A program made the position numbers and the translations under genes. This document shows positions 8,905 to 17,542 of a stretch of 32,232 nucleotides of DNA, piece after piece; the stretch's first letter is position 1, and the number at the start of each line of letters is the position of its first letter. This DNA comes from Streptomyces sp. OR43 (GTDB taxonomy: Bacteria > Actinomycetota > Actinomycetes > Streptomycetales > Streptomycetaceae), in NCBI RefSeq assembly GCF_008042275.1, contig NZ_RDBK01000043.1, positions 910,719-942,950 on the forward strand, in the 5' to 3' direction. The notes under the pieces are model-generated. The model was not told where the DNA came from. It was given only the letters and a program-made list of their open reading frames with translations, and did no database searches.

Positions 8905-10758
8905 TTACTTGCCGAAGGCCATCATGGTCTTCGTCTCCAGTTCCTTTTCGTCATTGCTCGCACTGATCCGCCCGCTCGTGATGAACGAACGGCCGCCCGC
9001 GTAGAGCACCTCCTCGTCCCAGAAGGAGCTCTCGATCTGTGCCGTCGACGCCGGGTGCTGGAGCACCATCCTCGGGCTGCCGCCGGACGGGGACAGGGTG
9101 GCGATGCCGCCGCCCTTGTTGTACCCGGCGTCCACGTAGAGGAGCACGTCGGCGCCCTCCATCCGCAGCGGCTTCATGGTCTGCTCGGCCGGGGCCTTCG
9201 CCTTCCACTTCGTCCTGCCGGTGTTCAGGTTGAACGCGACGACCTGGTTGGTGCGGCCGGTGCCGCTGGTGTCGTCCTGCGTCGCCATGTAGAAGGTGTT
9301 GGCGTCGGCCGCGACACCGGTGCAGCCGTCGAGGCGCTGGCCGAACACGGCGAACGCGCCGCCGCAGTCCGGGGCGAACTTGTCGCCCTTGTCGCTGACG
9401 ATCTGGGAGCGGAGCGTGCCGTTCTCCCGGAGCGCGATGATGTTCCACTTCTTGCTGTCGCCGCTGCCCTTGGTCAGCGACACGATGAGGGGGCTCACCG
9501 AGTAGACCTTGTCGACCTCCCAGCCACGCGGGGGCTTGTAGGTCCACCTGGGCTTGCCGGTGGCGGGGTCGAGCTGCTCGATCTGGTGCTGCGGGTTGTC
9601 GAGGTCGTCGGTACGGCAGCTGGTGGCAGCGATCAGCTTGGCGCCGCCGGCGAAGGCGAACGGCTGGCAGATTCCGTCGCGCTTGCCGAACAGCTCCTTG
9701 CCGTCGCTCACGCGGAACGCGTTGGAGGCGCCGGTGCGGCCGACCGTCACGGTGTTGCCGCTGATGGCGAGGGAGATGTCCGACATCAGGTCGAAGAGCC
9801 CGCTGCTCTTGACCGGCTTCTTCCAGCCCGTCTTGCCGGTGTTGAGGTCGATCAGCTGGAGGTCGGAACAGTCGGCCTTGTCGGACGTGCCGTTCTTGAC
9901 CCCGATGACGATCCTGCCGTCCGTGGTCGTCTGCGCCGGGGCGGCGCAGATGTCGGCGGGAAGCTTCAGCGTCCACTTCTGCTTGCCGTCGGCCACCGAG
10001 TAGCCGGAGACCGTGCGGTACATGCCCTTGACGATGGTGTCGCCGACGATCCACGGCCCGTACACGTCCGCGCCGTTGCGCGGCAGGTCGACGTCGTTCT
10101 TCTGGAGCCAGAGGACCTTCGCCTCGCCGGCCTGGCGCCCGCCGTTCAGGTCGTCGCTGCCCTCGCGGCCGGTGCCGTCGCCGTCGCCCTCGTCGACGGT
10201 GGGCGACGTGGACGGCTTCTGGACCTCGCCGCTCTCCTTCGCCACGGGCTTCTTCTCGTCGTCGTCCCCGCCCGACAGCAGGAGGACGCCGCCGCCGATG
10301 ACCAGGAGCGCGGCGACCGCGGCCCCGATGATCATGGCGGGCTTGCCCTTGAAGGGGCTGCCGCCGCCGGGCCCGGCCGGGGCCGGTGCTCCGGGGTACT
10401 GCTGCTGCGGATAGCCGTAACCGGGCTGCTGCGGCTGACCGTAGGGGCCGGGCTGCTGCTGCGGCTGACCGTAGGGGCCGGGCTGCTGCTGCGCGTACGG
10501 GCCCGCCTGCTGCGGCTGACCGTACGGACCGGGCTGCTGGGGCTGACCGTACGGACCGGGCTGCTGCGGGTAGCCGTAACCGGCCTGCGGCGGCTGCTGG
10601 GGGTAGCCGTAACCCGGCTGGCCGGCCGGTGCCTGGGGCGGCTGCGCGGGCGGCGGAGTCTGCGGCGGGCCCTGGGGCGGCTGAGGAACTCCCTGCGGCG
10701 GATCCTGCGGAGCGCCGAAGCCTCCCTGCGGCGGTTGCTGGCTGGGCGGCTGGGTCAT
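8905..10758 (-). CDS. Pro/Gln-rich single-pass membrane protein with PQQ-like beta-propeller
   Basis: The 617-residue product has a long N-terminal region of Gly-Tyr-Gly-Tyr-Pro-Gln-Gln and Gly-Pro-Tyr-Gly-Gln-Pro units, one membrane helix (about 140-162), an acidic linker, and a PQQ-like propeller with blades such as YSVADGKQKWTLKLP, DLNTGKTGW and FNLNTGRTKW. Topology should be N-terminus inside, propeller outside. The ATG at 10758 (MTQPPSQQPPQ) is chosen over one six codons earlier because AAGGGGGA lies at the right distance. It is closest to the paralogue at 11010-12764. The function is unknown; such propellers act in ligand sensing (the C-terminal part of AfsK-type kinases) or as scaffolds. 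Confidence 0.9.
   Translation of the reverse strand: MTQPPSQQPPQGGFGAPQDPPQGVPQPPQGPPQTPPPAQPPQAPAGQPGYGYPQQPPQAGYGYPQQPGPYGQPQQPGPYGQPQQAGPYAQQQPGPYGQPQQQPGPYGQPQQPGYGYPQQQYPGAPAPAGPGGGSPFKGKPAMIIGAAVAALLVIGGGVLLLSGGDDDEKKPVAKESGEVQKPSTSPTVDEGDGDGTGREGSDDLNGGRQAGEAKVLWLQKNDVDLPRNGADVYGPWIVGDTIVKGMYRTVSGYSVADGKQKWTLKLPADICAAPAQTTTDGRIVIGVKNGTSDKADCSDLQLIDLNTGKTGWKKPVKSSGLFDLMSDISLAISGNTVTVGRTGASNAFRVSDGKELFGKRDGICQPFAFAGGAKLIAATSCRTDDLDNPQHQIEQLDPATGKPRWTYKPPRGWEVDKVYSVSPLIVSLTKGSGDSKKWNIIALRENGTLRSQIVSDKGDKFAPDCGGAFAVFGQRLDGCTGVAADANTFYMATQDDTSGTGRTNQVVAFNLNTGRTKWKAKAPAEQTMKPLRMEGADVLLYVDAGYNKGGGIATLSPSGGSPRMVLQHPASTAQIESSFWDEEVLYAGGRSFITSGRISASNDEKELETKTMMAFGK
10390..10620. repeat. low-complexity coding repeats (GPYGQPQQ / GYGYPQQP)
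   Basis: The N-terminal coding part of the second propeller gene contains near-identical direct repeats, for example CTGCGGCTGACCGTAGGGG seen twice between about 10430 and 10480 with diverged copies following. They encode GPYGQPQQ- and GYGYPQQ-type units and are likely to vary in number between strains. Confidence 0.7.
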
Positions 10759-11009
10759 CAGCGCGTCCCCCTTCATGCGGTCCGGTGCCCGGTCCGGACT
10801 CCCCCGCGATCGCGCCGGAGCCCTGGAAGTCGGCGAAGACTCCGCGAATTACCGGCGAAATGGAGCGAATCGGGCATGGATCCCGCAGTGTTACGTCAGT
10901 CGAGCGGGGCTTCTTTGTACCACCCGGCCCGGCACCGGCTCCGGTTCGGTCCATCCCTGTTCCCAAGGGAGAACCGCCCCGTGATGCCGCCGTTACGCCT
11001 AAAAAGCCG
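10759..11009. promoter_or_regulatory. upstream region of the second propeller gene with shared box
   Basis: The 251-bp spacer contains TTCTTTGTACCACCC at 10911-10925, 153 bp before the start at 10758. A 14/15 match lies in front of the third propeller gene. The remainder shows only short dyads. Confidence 0.5.
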
Positions 11010-12764
11010 TCAGTTGCCGAACGCGGCGAGCGACCGCGTCTCGATCTCCTCGTCGTCCATGCCGCTGATCCTGGAGTACGTGAGGAAGCTGCGTCCGTCC
11101 ACGTACGAGATGTGCGGTTCGAAGAAGGCGCGTTCGACGACGGAGGCCGACGCCGGGTGCCGCAGCACCATCTGCCAGTCACCGCCGGTGGACGGGATGG
11201 AGGCGATGCCGCCGCCCTTGTTCTTGGCCGCCCCGAGGTACATCAGCAGCTTGCCGCCCTCCGTCCGCACGGGCGAGAGGGGCTGGTCGGCCGGGGAGGT
11301 GACCGCCCACCTGAACTTGCCGGTGGACAGGTCGAAGGCGGCGACCTTGTTGCCCTCGCCGGCCTTGATGTCGACGGCCCCGGTCGCCATGTAGAACGTG
11401 TTGGCTCCGGCGGCGACCCCGACGCAACTGTCGAGGTTGGATCCCTGGACGTGCCGGTCCTTCTCGCACGTGCGCGCGAAGTTGCCCGGTCCGCCGGAGA
11501 GCTGGGTGCGGTAGGTGCCGTCGGCGTTGAGGACGAGGACACCCCACTTGTCCTTCTGGCCCCCCTGCGTGAGCGAGACCACGATGGGGTCGGCGGAGTA
11601 GATCTGCTCGACCTGCCAGCCCTTCTTCACCTTGTACGTCCACCGCACCTTGCCGGTGGCGGGGTCGATCCGCTGCACCAGGTGTTCCTTGTGGTCGTCC
11701 GCGGCGGTCTGGCAGCTCGCCGCGGCGATCGCCACGGGACCGCTGGCGAAGCCGAACGGCTGGCAGTTGCCGGGCAGTTTTCCGAACAGCACCTTGCCGT
11801 CGCTGACCCGGAAGGCGTCGGTCCTGCTGGTGCGCCCCACGGTCACGGTGTCACCGTTGATCGCCATCGCGAGGTCGGAGAGCCCGTCCCAGGCACCGTC
11901 GCGTACGTACGCCTTGCGCCAGCCGAGCTTGCCCGTCGTGAGGTCGACCATCTGGAGGTTGTCGCAGGACGCGTCGCTCGCGGTGCTGTGTTCGATGCCC
12001 AGGACGATCTTGCCGTCGGCGGTGGGCTGCGTGGGCGCCGCGCAGGCGTTGGCGGGCAGCCGCAGGGTCCACTTGCGCGTGCCGTCGGCGATCGAATAGC
12101 CCGTGATGGAGTGGTACATCGCCGTGACGACGGTGTCGCCGGCGAACCAGGGACCGTAGACGTCCTCGCCGCCCTCCGGGAGGTCGACGCCGCTCTTCTG
12201 GAGCCAGAGGACCTTCGCCTCGCCCGGCTTGCGCCGGCTGTTGATGTCGGCGGCCTCCTCGCGGGGCGTGAGCGTACCGTCGTCGTCGCCGTCACCCTTG
12301 CCGTCGCCCTGGTCCAGGGTCGGCGAGGGCGAGGGGTCCGGCTGCCCCGAGTCATGGCCGGCGGTCGTGGGCTTCTTGTCCGTGCCGTCACCGCCGGAGG
12401 CGAGCCAGATGCCGCCGCCGGCCAGGAGCGCCACCCCGAGCACCGCGGCGACGATCACTCCGGTCCTGCCGCGCAGACGCCCGCCGCCCCGGGGTCCGCC
12501 GGACTGCGGAGGCTGCGGCGCCGGCTGCGGCGGGTACCCGTAGCCTTGCGGCGGCTGGGCGTACGGGGCGCCGTAGGGACCGGGCTGGGCGTACGGGCCG
12601 GGCTGGGTGCCGTACGGACCCGTCGGCTGCTGCGGACCGGGCTGGGCGCCGTACGGGCCGGCCGGCTGCTGTGGGGCGGCCGGTGGCGGATACGACCCGG
12701 GCGGCGGGTCGTAAGGAGCTCCGAACCCACCCTGCGGCGGCTGCTGTCCGGGCGGCTGGCTCAT
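11010..12764 (-). CDS. Pro/Gln-rich single-pass membrane protein with PQQ-like beta-propeller
   Basis: The 584-residue protein shares the architecture of its neighbour: an N-terminal GPYGAQPGPQQPTGPYG-type region, a basic patch, a membrane helix (about 100-122), an acidic linker and a PQQ-like propeller (YSIADGTRKWTLRLP, DLTTGKLGW, DPATGKVRWTYKV). The block EAKVLWLQKSGVDLP is almost identical to the paralogue at 8905-10758, so the two come from a tandem duplication. The ATG at 12764 (MSQPPGQQPPQ) follows CAGGGGGA; an upstream in-frame ATG would add 26 residues unlike the paralogues. No enzyme motif is visible. Confidence 0.9.
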   Translation of the reverse strand: MSQPPGQQPPQGGFGAPYDPPPGSYPPPAAPQQPAGPYGAQPGPQQPTGPYGTQPGPYAQPGPYGAPYAQPPQGYGYPPQPAPQPPQSGGPRGGGRLRGRTGVIVAAVLGVALLAGGGIWLASGGDGTDKKPTTAGHDSGQPDPSPSPTLDQGDGKGDGDDDGTLTPREEAADINSRRKPGEAKVLWLQKSGVDLPEGGEDVYGPWFAGDTVVTAMYHSITGYSIADGTRKWTLRLPANACAAPTQPTADGKIVLGIEHSTASDASCDNLQMVDLTTGKLGWRKAYVRDGAWDGLSDLAMAINGDTVTVGRTSRTDAFRVSDGKVLFGKLPGNCQPFGFASGPVAIAAASCQTAADDHKEHLVQRIDPATGKVRWTYKVKKGWQVEQIYSADPIVVSLTQGGQKDKWGVLVLNADGTYRTQLSGGPGNFARTCEKDRHVQGSNLDSCVGVAAGANTFYMATGAVDIKAGEGNKVAAFDLSTGKFRWAVTSPADQPLSPVRTEGGKLLMYLGAAKNKGGGIASIPSTGGDWQMVLRHPASASVVERAFFEPHISYVDGRSFLTYSRISGMDDEEIETRSLAAFGN

Positions 12765-12845
12765 CGGCCCGTCCCCCTGTTCCGTTGTCGTTCCGTCGGT
12801 GCGTGTGCTGCGCGGTGGTCCGGCCCGAGGTGCGCCGGGCAAGGT

Positions 12846-12860
12846 TTCTTTCTACCACCC
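12846..12860 (-). promoter_or_regulatory. box shared with the second propeller gene
   Basis: TTCTTTCTACCACCC lies 82 bp before the start at 12764 and differs at one base from 10911-10925. Read towards the genes it is GGGTGGTAGAAAGAA. It is a candidate activator or sigma-factor site. Confidence 0.5.
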
Positions 12861-12938
12861 GCCCCACAGACCTCATCGGCCACACCGGTCACGGCAGTTG
12901 CACCGGCCACGTGGCAAGTCGCCCCGGAACGAGGCGGG

Positions 12939-14756
12939 TCAGGCGTCCTCGGCCAGTTCCAGCCAGCGCATCTCCAGCACATCGCGCTCCGCGACGAGTT
13001 CGCGCAGTTCGGCGTCGAGCTTCGCGACCTTCTCGAAGTCCGTGGCGTTGTCGGCGATCTGGGCGTGCAGCGTCGTCTCGCGGGTCGACATCTTGTCGAG
13101 CTGCCGCTCCACCTTCTGCAGTTCCTTCTTCGCCGCGCGCGCCTCCTGCGCCGAGACACCCGGCGCCGGGGCGGCGGCCCCGGAGGACGCGGCGGGAGCG
13201 GCGGCGGGAGCGGCCGCTCCCGCCATCTGGAGCCTGCGCTCCAGGTACTCGTCGATACCGCGCGGCAGCATCCGCAGCGACTTGTCGCCGAGCAGCGCCA
13301 GCACCTTGTCCGTGGTCCGCTCGATGAAGAACCGGTCGTGGGAGATCACGATCATCGACCCGGGCCAGCCGTCGAGGAGGTCCTCCAGCTGGGTCAGGGT
13401 CTCGATGTCGAGGTCGTTGGTCGGCTCGTCGAGGAAGAGGACGTTCGGCTCGTCCATCAGCAGCCGCAGGATCTGCAGCCTGCGCCGCTCACCGCCCGAC
13501 AGGTCACCGACCGGCGTCCACTGCTTCTCCTTCGAGAAGCCGAACTGCTCGCAGAGCTGGCCCGCGGTCATCTCCCGGCCCTTGCCGAGGTCGACCCGGT
13601 CGCGCACCTGCTGCACGGCCTCCAGGACCCGCAGGTTCGGGTTGAGCTCCGCGACCTCCTGGGAGAGGTAGGCCAGCTTGACGGTCTTGCCGACGACGAT
13701 CTTCCCGTCCGCCGGCTGCGCCTCGCCCTGGGTGCGGGCGGCCTGTTCCAGCGCCCGCAGCAGCGAGGTCTTCCCGGCGCCGTTGACCCCGACCAGGCCG
13801 ATCCGGTCGCCGGGGCCGAGCTGCCAGGTGAGGTGGGTCAGCAGCGTCTTGGGACCGGCCTGGACGGTGACGTCCTCCAGCTCGAAGACGGTCTTGCCGA
13901 GCCGGGCGTTGGCGAACTTCATCAGCGCGCTGGTGTCGCGGGGCGGCGGCACATCGGCGATCAGTTCGTTGGCGGCCTCGATGCGGTAGCGGGGCTTGGA
14001 CGTACGGGCGGGGGCGCCGCGCCGCAGCCAGGCCAGCTCCTTGCGCATCAGGTTCTGCCGCTTGCCCTCCTCGGTGGCGGCGATCCGCTCGCGTTCGGCC
14101 CGGGCGAAGACGTAGTCGCTGTAGCCGCCCTCGTACTCGTGGACCGTGCCGCGCTGCACGTCCCACATGCGGGTGCAGACCTGGTCGAGGAACCACCGGT
14201 CGTGGGTGACGCAGACCAGGGCCGAGCGGCGGGCGCGCAGATGCCCGGCCAGCCAGGAGATGCCCTCGACGTCGAGGTGGTTGGTCGGCTCGTCGAGGAC
14301 GATCAGGTCCTGCTCGGCGATGAGGAGCTTGGCCAGCGCGATCCGCCGGCGCTCACCGCCGGAGAGCGGGGCGATGACGGTGTCCAGGCCCTGCTCGAAG
14401 CCGGCCAGGTCGAGACCGCCGAAGAGCCCGGTCAGGACGTCGCGGATCTTGGCGCTGCCCGCCCACTCGTGGTCGGCGAGATCGCCGATGACCTCGTGGC
14501 GGATCGTGGCCTTCGGGTCGAGCGAATCGTGCTGGGTCAGGACACCGAGACGCAGTCCGCCGTTGTGGGTGACCCGGCCGGTGTCCGCCTCCTCCAGCTT
14601 GGCGAGCATCCGGATGAGGGTCGTCTTTCCGTCTCCGTTACGGCCGACGACACCGATCCGGTCCCCTTCGGACACGCCGAGGGACACACCGTCGAGCAGC
14701 GCACGGGTGCCGTACACCTTGCTGACCTGCTCGACATTGACGAGGTTGACGGCCAC
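12939..14756 (-). CDS. ABC-F family ATPase
   Basis: This 605-residue soluble protein has two ABC ATPase domains and no membrane segment, the hallmark of ABC-F proteins that act on the ribosome (translation factors or antibiotic-target protection). The first Walker A is GRNGDGKT (residues 38-45), the second GVNGAGKTS. The signature motifs LSGGERRRIALAKLL and LSGGERRRLQILRLL and the Walker B segments LDEPTNHLD and LDEPTNDLD are intact. The C-terminal part (after about residue 520) is charged and coiled-coil-like, preceded by an Ala/Pro-rich linker. The GTG at 14756 is chosen for its GGAG site 6 nt upstream. It is probably a housekeeping member of the family; resistance is not indicated. Confidence 0.93.
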   Translation of the reverse strand: MAVNLVNVEQVSKVYGTRALLDGVSLGVSEGDRIGVVGRNGDGKTTLIRMLAKLEEADTGRVTHNGGLRLGVLTQHDSLDPKATIRHEVIGDLADHEWAGSAKIRDVLTGLFGGLDLAGFEQGLDTVIAPLSGGERRRIALAKLLIAEQDLIVLDEPTNHLDVEGISWLAGHLRARRSALVCVTHDRWFLDQVCTRMWDVQRGTVHEYEGGYSDYVFARAERERIAATEEGKRQNLMRKELAWLRRGAPARTSKPRYRIEAANELIADVPPPRDTSALMKFANARLGKTVFELEDVTVQAGPKTLLTHLTWQLGPGDRIGLVGVNGAGKTSLLRALEQAARTQGEAQPADGKIVVGKTVKLAYLSQEVAELNPNLRVLEAVQQVRDRVDLGKGREMTAGQLCEQFGFSKEKQWTPVGDLSGGERRRLQILRLLMDEPNVLFLDEPTNDLDIETLTQLEDLLDGWPGSMIVISHDRFFIERTTDKVLALLGDKSLRMLPRGIDEYLERRLQMAGAAAPAAAPAASSGAAAPAPGVSAQEARAAKKELQKVERQLDKMSTRETTLHAQIADNATDFEKVAKLDAELRELVAERDVLEMRWLELAEDA

Positions 14757-14837
14757 AAACGCTCCAGCTCGAAGGAGAAACACTGACCTTCAGCGTAGTC
14801 GCCATGGCGCCGGGCTCCTTACGAGCGCCCGCTCACC

Positions 14838-14887
14838 TGTACGGGACGGTGCCCGGCACGGCTGTACGGGACGGTGCCTGGCACGGC
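14838..14887. repeat. tandem 25-bp direct repeat, each with an internal dyad
   Basis: Two adjacent 25-bp units (14838-14862 and 14863-14887) differ at one position. Each holds the 11-bp dyad GTGCC(C/T)GGCAC at 14849-14859 and 14874-14884. They lie between the divergent ABC-F and lipoprotein genes, about 90-140 bp before the latter. Confidence 0.85.
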
Positions 14888-14976
14888 GTCCTCGCGGACA
14901 TCCCCGTGCGGTACCTTGCCCGCATTGATCAAGGCCCCGGGGCCGGTACCCGGGTGAACCCGGGGTGGGGAACTTC

Positions 14977-15636
14977 ATGACACGACGTACGGTCCGCGGG
15001 CTGGCTCCCGTCCTCCTGCTGGCAGCCGTGGCGCTGACCGGCTGCTCGTCGGGGTCCGACGACGCGACGAAGGTGGACACGAAGCCGGGCGGCGCCACGG
15101 CGAAGAAGACGGCCAAGGCGACGGCGGACCCGTCCGCGGCCAAGGGCGGCACGGTCGGGGGCCCCGGCTCCGTGTGCAAGCTGCCCGTCGTCCTCGACAC
15201 GGCGCAGCACTGGACGGCGGAGTCCGTGGTCGCCGCCGAGCCGGGCTCGGACTTCGCCGAGCTGGGCATCCAGGGCCCGGTCACCCTGGCCTGCGAGATC
15301 GACGCGAAGCCAGCCGGGCACATCGGGTTCCTCCGGGTGTGGAAGGGCGGCGACAAGGGCAGCACGGCGCGCCAGGCCCTGGAAGGCTTCGTGAAGGCCG
15401 ACACCGGGTCATCGAAGATCACCTACACGCAGACCACGGTCGGCGAGCTGTCCGTGACCGAGGCCCGCTACACCGTCTACAGCGAGCTCCTGGACGAGAC
15501 GCGCCTGAACCGGGCCTTCGCCGTCGCCACCCCGGACGGGCCGGTCGTGGTGCATCTGGGCGGGCTGGACGCGTACGAGCACAAGTCCATGCTGCCGGCC
15601 TTCGAGCTGGCGAAGCGGAGCGTGCGGCTCGGCTGA
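14977..15636 (+). CDS. putative lipoprotein of unknown function
   Basis: The 219-residue product starts with a lipoprotein signal (MTRRTVRGLAPVLLLAAVAL, then the lipobox LTGC), so it is predicted to be anchored to the outer face of the membrane. An Ala/Lys/Thr-rich linker follows, then a folded domain from about residue 60 with two cysteines. The ATG at 14977 is preferred to a GTG four codons earlier because of GGGGTGGGGA upstream. I do not recognise the domain. It is divergent from the ABC-F gene and probably monocistronic. Confidence 0.85.
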   Translation: MTRRTVRGLAPVLLLAAVALTGCSSGSDDATKVDTKPGGATAKKTAKATADPSAAKGGTVGGPGSVCKLPVVLDTAQHWTAESVVAAEPGSDFAELGIQGPVTLACEIDAKPAGHIGFLRVWKGGDKGSTARQALEGFVKADTGSSKITYTQTTVGELSVTEARYTVYSELLDETRLNRAFAVATPDGPVVVHLGGLDAYEHKSMLPAFELAKRSVRLG

Positions 15637-15669
15637 GGCGGGGGGCGTACGGGTGTCGCCGTTGCCCCA

Positions 15670-15771
15670 CTCGACCGGTCCCGGAGGATCAGCGACGAAC
15701 ACCGCCTGGTCTACCGCGTGGCCGAGGACGAGGTACGCATCGCCTCCTTCCGCTACCACTACGGCCGCTGA
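15670..15771 (+). pseudogene. 3' remnant of a YoeB-family toxin gene
   Basis: The frame ending at the TGA 15769-15771 reads SRRISDEHRLVYRV, then ASFRYHYGR, which matches the C-terminal third of YoeB toxins (SRRI-EHRLVY-RYHY). The equivalents of E. coli YoeB R65, H83 and Y84 are present. The N-terminal two-thirds, including the catalytic Glu46 region, is absent and no YefM-type antitoxin gene is seen upstream. The remnant lies in the same frame directly behind the lipoprotein stop and overlaps the end of ispE by 13 bp. It is almost certainly non-functional. Confidence 0.8.
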
Positions 15772-16664
15772 ACCGTCGCTCCCGGCGCCGGGGACGAGGC
15801 GATCCGGGCGGTGCGGCAGGTCCCCGACGCGGTCAGCGCGTCGGCGATCGCGCGGGCCGACGCCTCGTCCTCGGTGAGGAACGCGGTGGTCGGCCCGGAG
15901 CCCGAGACCAGCGCGGCCCGTGCGCCCGCGACGGTGCCCGCGGCCAGGGTGCGGGCCAGTGAGGGCCGCAGCGACAGCGCCGGGGCCTGGAGGTCGTTGC
16001 TGAGGACTCCGGCGAGGGCGGCCGTGTCGCCGGAGCTCAGGGCGCCCAGGAGCGCGGGCGACACGACGGGATCGGGCACCGTGGTGCCCGCCGTGAGCCG
16101 GTCGAACTCGCGGTAGACGGCCGGGGTGGAGAGGCCGCCGTCGGCGACCGCGAAGACCCAGTGGAAGGTGCCGCCGACCTCGACGGGCGTGAGCTGCTCG
16201 CCGCGGCCGACCCCGAGGGCCGCCCCGCCGACCAGGCTGAACGGAACGTCGCTGCCCAGCTCGGCGCAGATCTCCAGGAGCTCCTCGCGCGAGGCGCCGG
16301 TGGACCAGAGCGCGTCGCACGCCAGCAGCGCACCGGCCGCGTCCGCGCTGCCGCCGGCCATGCCGCCCGCGACGGGGATGTCCTTGGCGATGTGGAGGTG
16401 GACGCCGGGTGCGATGCCGTACCGCCCGGCCAGCGCGGTCGCGGCCCGGGCGGCGAGGTTGGAGGCGTCCAGCGGCACTTGGCCGGCGTCCGGGCCCGAG
16501 CACGTGACACGCAGTGCGTCGGCCGGGGTGACGGTGACCTCGTCGTACAGGCCGACGGCGAGGAAGACGTTGGCGAGGTCGTGGAAGCCGTCGGGGCGCG
16601 CGGCACCGACCGCGAGCTGGACGTTGACCTTGGCGGGCACCCGGACGGTGACGCTCTGGCTCAT
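15759..16664 (-). CDS. ispE: 4-diphosphocytidyl-2-C-methyl-D-erythritol kinase IspE
   Basis: IspE phosphorylates CDP-methylerythritol in the MEP route to isoprenoid precursors. The 301-residue protein is a GHMP kinase: [12 protein letters not shown] at the N-terminus, the ATP loop [15 protein letters not shown] at residues 97-111, GSDVPF and the C-terminal GSGPTTAF. The ATG at 16664 overlaps the rsmA stop (ATGA). The same frame runs on upstream through rsmA, but that stretch is only rsmA read out of phase. The gene order tatD, RpfB-like, ksgA, ispE is conserved in actinobacteria. Confidence 0.96.
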   Translation of the reverse strand: MSQSVTVRVPAKVNVQLAVGAARPDGFHDLANVFLAVGLYDEVTVTPADALRVTCSGPDAGQVPLDASNLAARAATALAGRYGIAPGVHLHIAKDIPVAGGMAGGSADAAGALLACDALWSTGASREELLEICAELGSDVPFSLVGGAALGVGRGEQLTPVEVGGTFHWVFAVADGGLSTPAVYREFDRLTAGTTVPDPVVSPALLGALSSGDTAALAGVLSNDLQAPALSLRPSLARTLAAGTVAGARAALVSGSGPTTAFLTEDEASARAIADALTASGTCRTARIASSPAPGATVQRP

Positions 16665-17533
16665 GCGGTCGGCTCCGGCTTGTTCTCGGCGATGGCGGCG
16701 AACTCCTCGACGGTGAGCGCCTCGCCGCGGGCCTGCGGCGAGACGCCGGCCGCGACCAGGGCCGCTTCGGCGGCGGGCGCGGAGCCCGCCCAGCCGGCGA
16801 GTGCGGCGCGCAGTGTCTTGCGGCGCTGGGCGAAGGCGGCGTCGACGACCGCGAAGACCTCGGCCTTGCTCGCCGTGGTGGCGACGGGCTCGGCGCGGCG
16901 GACCAGCGACACCAGGCCCGAGTCGACGTTGGGCGCGGGCCAGAAGACCTTGCGGCCGATGGAGCCGGCGCGCTTGACGTCGGTGTACCAGTTGGCCTTC
17001 ACCGACGGCACTCCGTAGACCTTGTTGCCGGGCTTGGCGGCCAGCCGGTCGGCGACCTCGGCCTGCACCATGACCAGGGTCCGCTCGATGCTGGGGAAGC
17101 GGTCGAGCATGGTGAGCAGCACGGGCACGGCGACGTTGTACGGAAGGTTGGCGACCAGTGCGGTCGGCGGCGGGCCCGGCAGTTCGCGTACGAGCATCGC
17201 GTCCGAGTGGACGAGGGCGAAGCGGTCCGCGCGCTCCGGCATCCGGGCGGCGACCGTGGCCGGCAGCGCGGCCGCCAGCACGTCGTCGATCTCGACGGCG
17301 ACCACCCGGTCGGCCGCCTCCAGCAGCGCCAGGGTCAGCGAGCCCAGACCGGGTCCGACCTCCACCACCACGTCGTCCGGACGGACCTCCGCGGTGCGCA
17401 CGATCCGGCGGACCGTGTTGGCGTCGATGACGAAGTTCTGACCGCGCTGCTTCGTGGGGCGTACGCCCAGCGTCGCGGCCAGCTCGCGGATGTCTGCGGG
17501 GCCCAGGAGGGCGTCGGGCTCTGTGGTGCTCAC
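16661..17533 (-). CDS. rsmA: 16S rRNA (adenine1518/1519-N6)-dimethyltransferase RsmA (KsgA)
   Basis: RsmA dimethylates two adjacent adenines in helix 45 of 16S rRNA late in small-subunit assembly. The 290-residue protein shows GQNFVID (residues 31-37, the family's GQxFL-type motif), the SAM-binding motif [10 protein letters not shown] (58-67) and the catalytic NLPYN (129-133). The GTG at 17533 lies 9 bp after the stop of the upstream gene, so it depends on read-through transcription and probably translational coupling. It overlaps ispE by 4 bp. Confidence 0.96.
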   Translation of the reverse strand: MSTTEPDALLGPADIRELAATLGVRPTKQRGQNFVIDANTVRRIVRTAEVRPDDVVVEVGPGLGSLTLALLEAADRVVAVEIDDVLAAALPATVAARMPERADRFALVHSDAMLVRELPGPPPTALVANLPYNVAVPVLLTMLDRFPSIERTLVMVQAEVADRLAAKPGNKVYGVPSVKANWYTDVKRAGSIGRKVFWPAPNVDSGLVSLVRRAEPVATTASKAEVFAVVDAAFAQRRKTLRAALAGWAGSAPAAEAALVAAGVSPQARGEALTVEEFAAIAENKPEPTA

Positions 17534-17542
17534 CCGTCAAGC

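Noticed and set aside
6925..12764. BamB-like outer-membrane assembly role for the propeller proteins
   Set aside because: The organism type has no Gram-negative outer membrane; only the PQQ-like repeat is shared.
12939..14756. Antibiotic-resistance ABC-F gene
   Set aside because: It has the generic ABC-F layout and no biosynthetic cluster or resistance context; a housekeeping role is as likely.
7318..14786. Very long open frames on the plus strand (over 1300 codons)
   Set aside because: They run antisense to the propeller and ABC-F genes; their proteins are Arg/Gly/Val-rich without family motifs. They result from high GC at third positions.
15759..17540. A 593-codon frame suggesting an rsmA-ispE fusion
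   Set aside because: Only the ispE part is meaningful; the upstream part is rsmA read out of frame, and rsmA itself has a complete frame with a 4-bp overlap.
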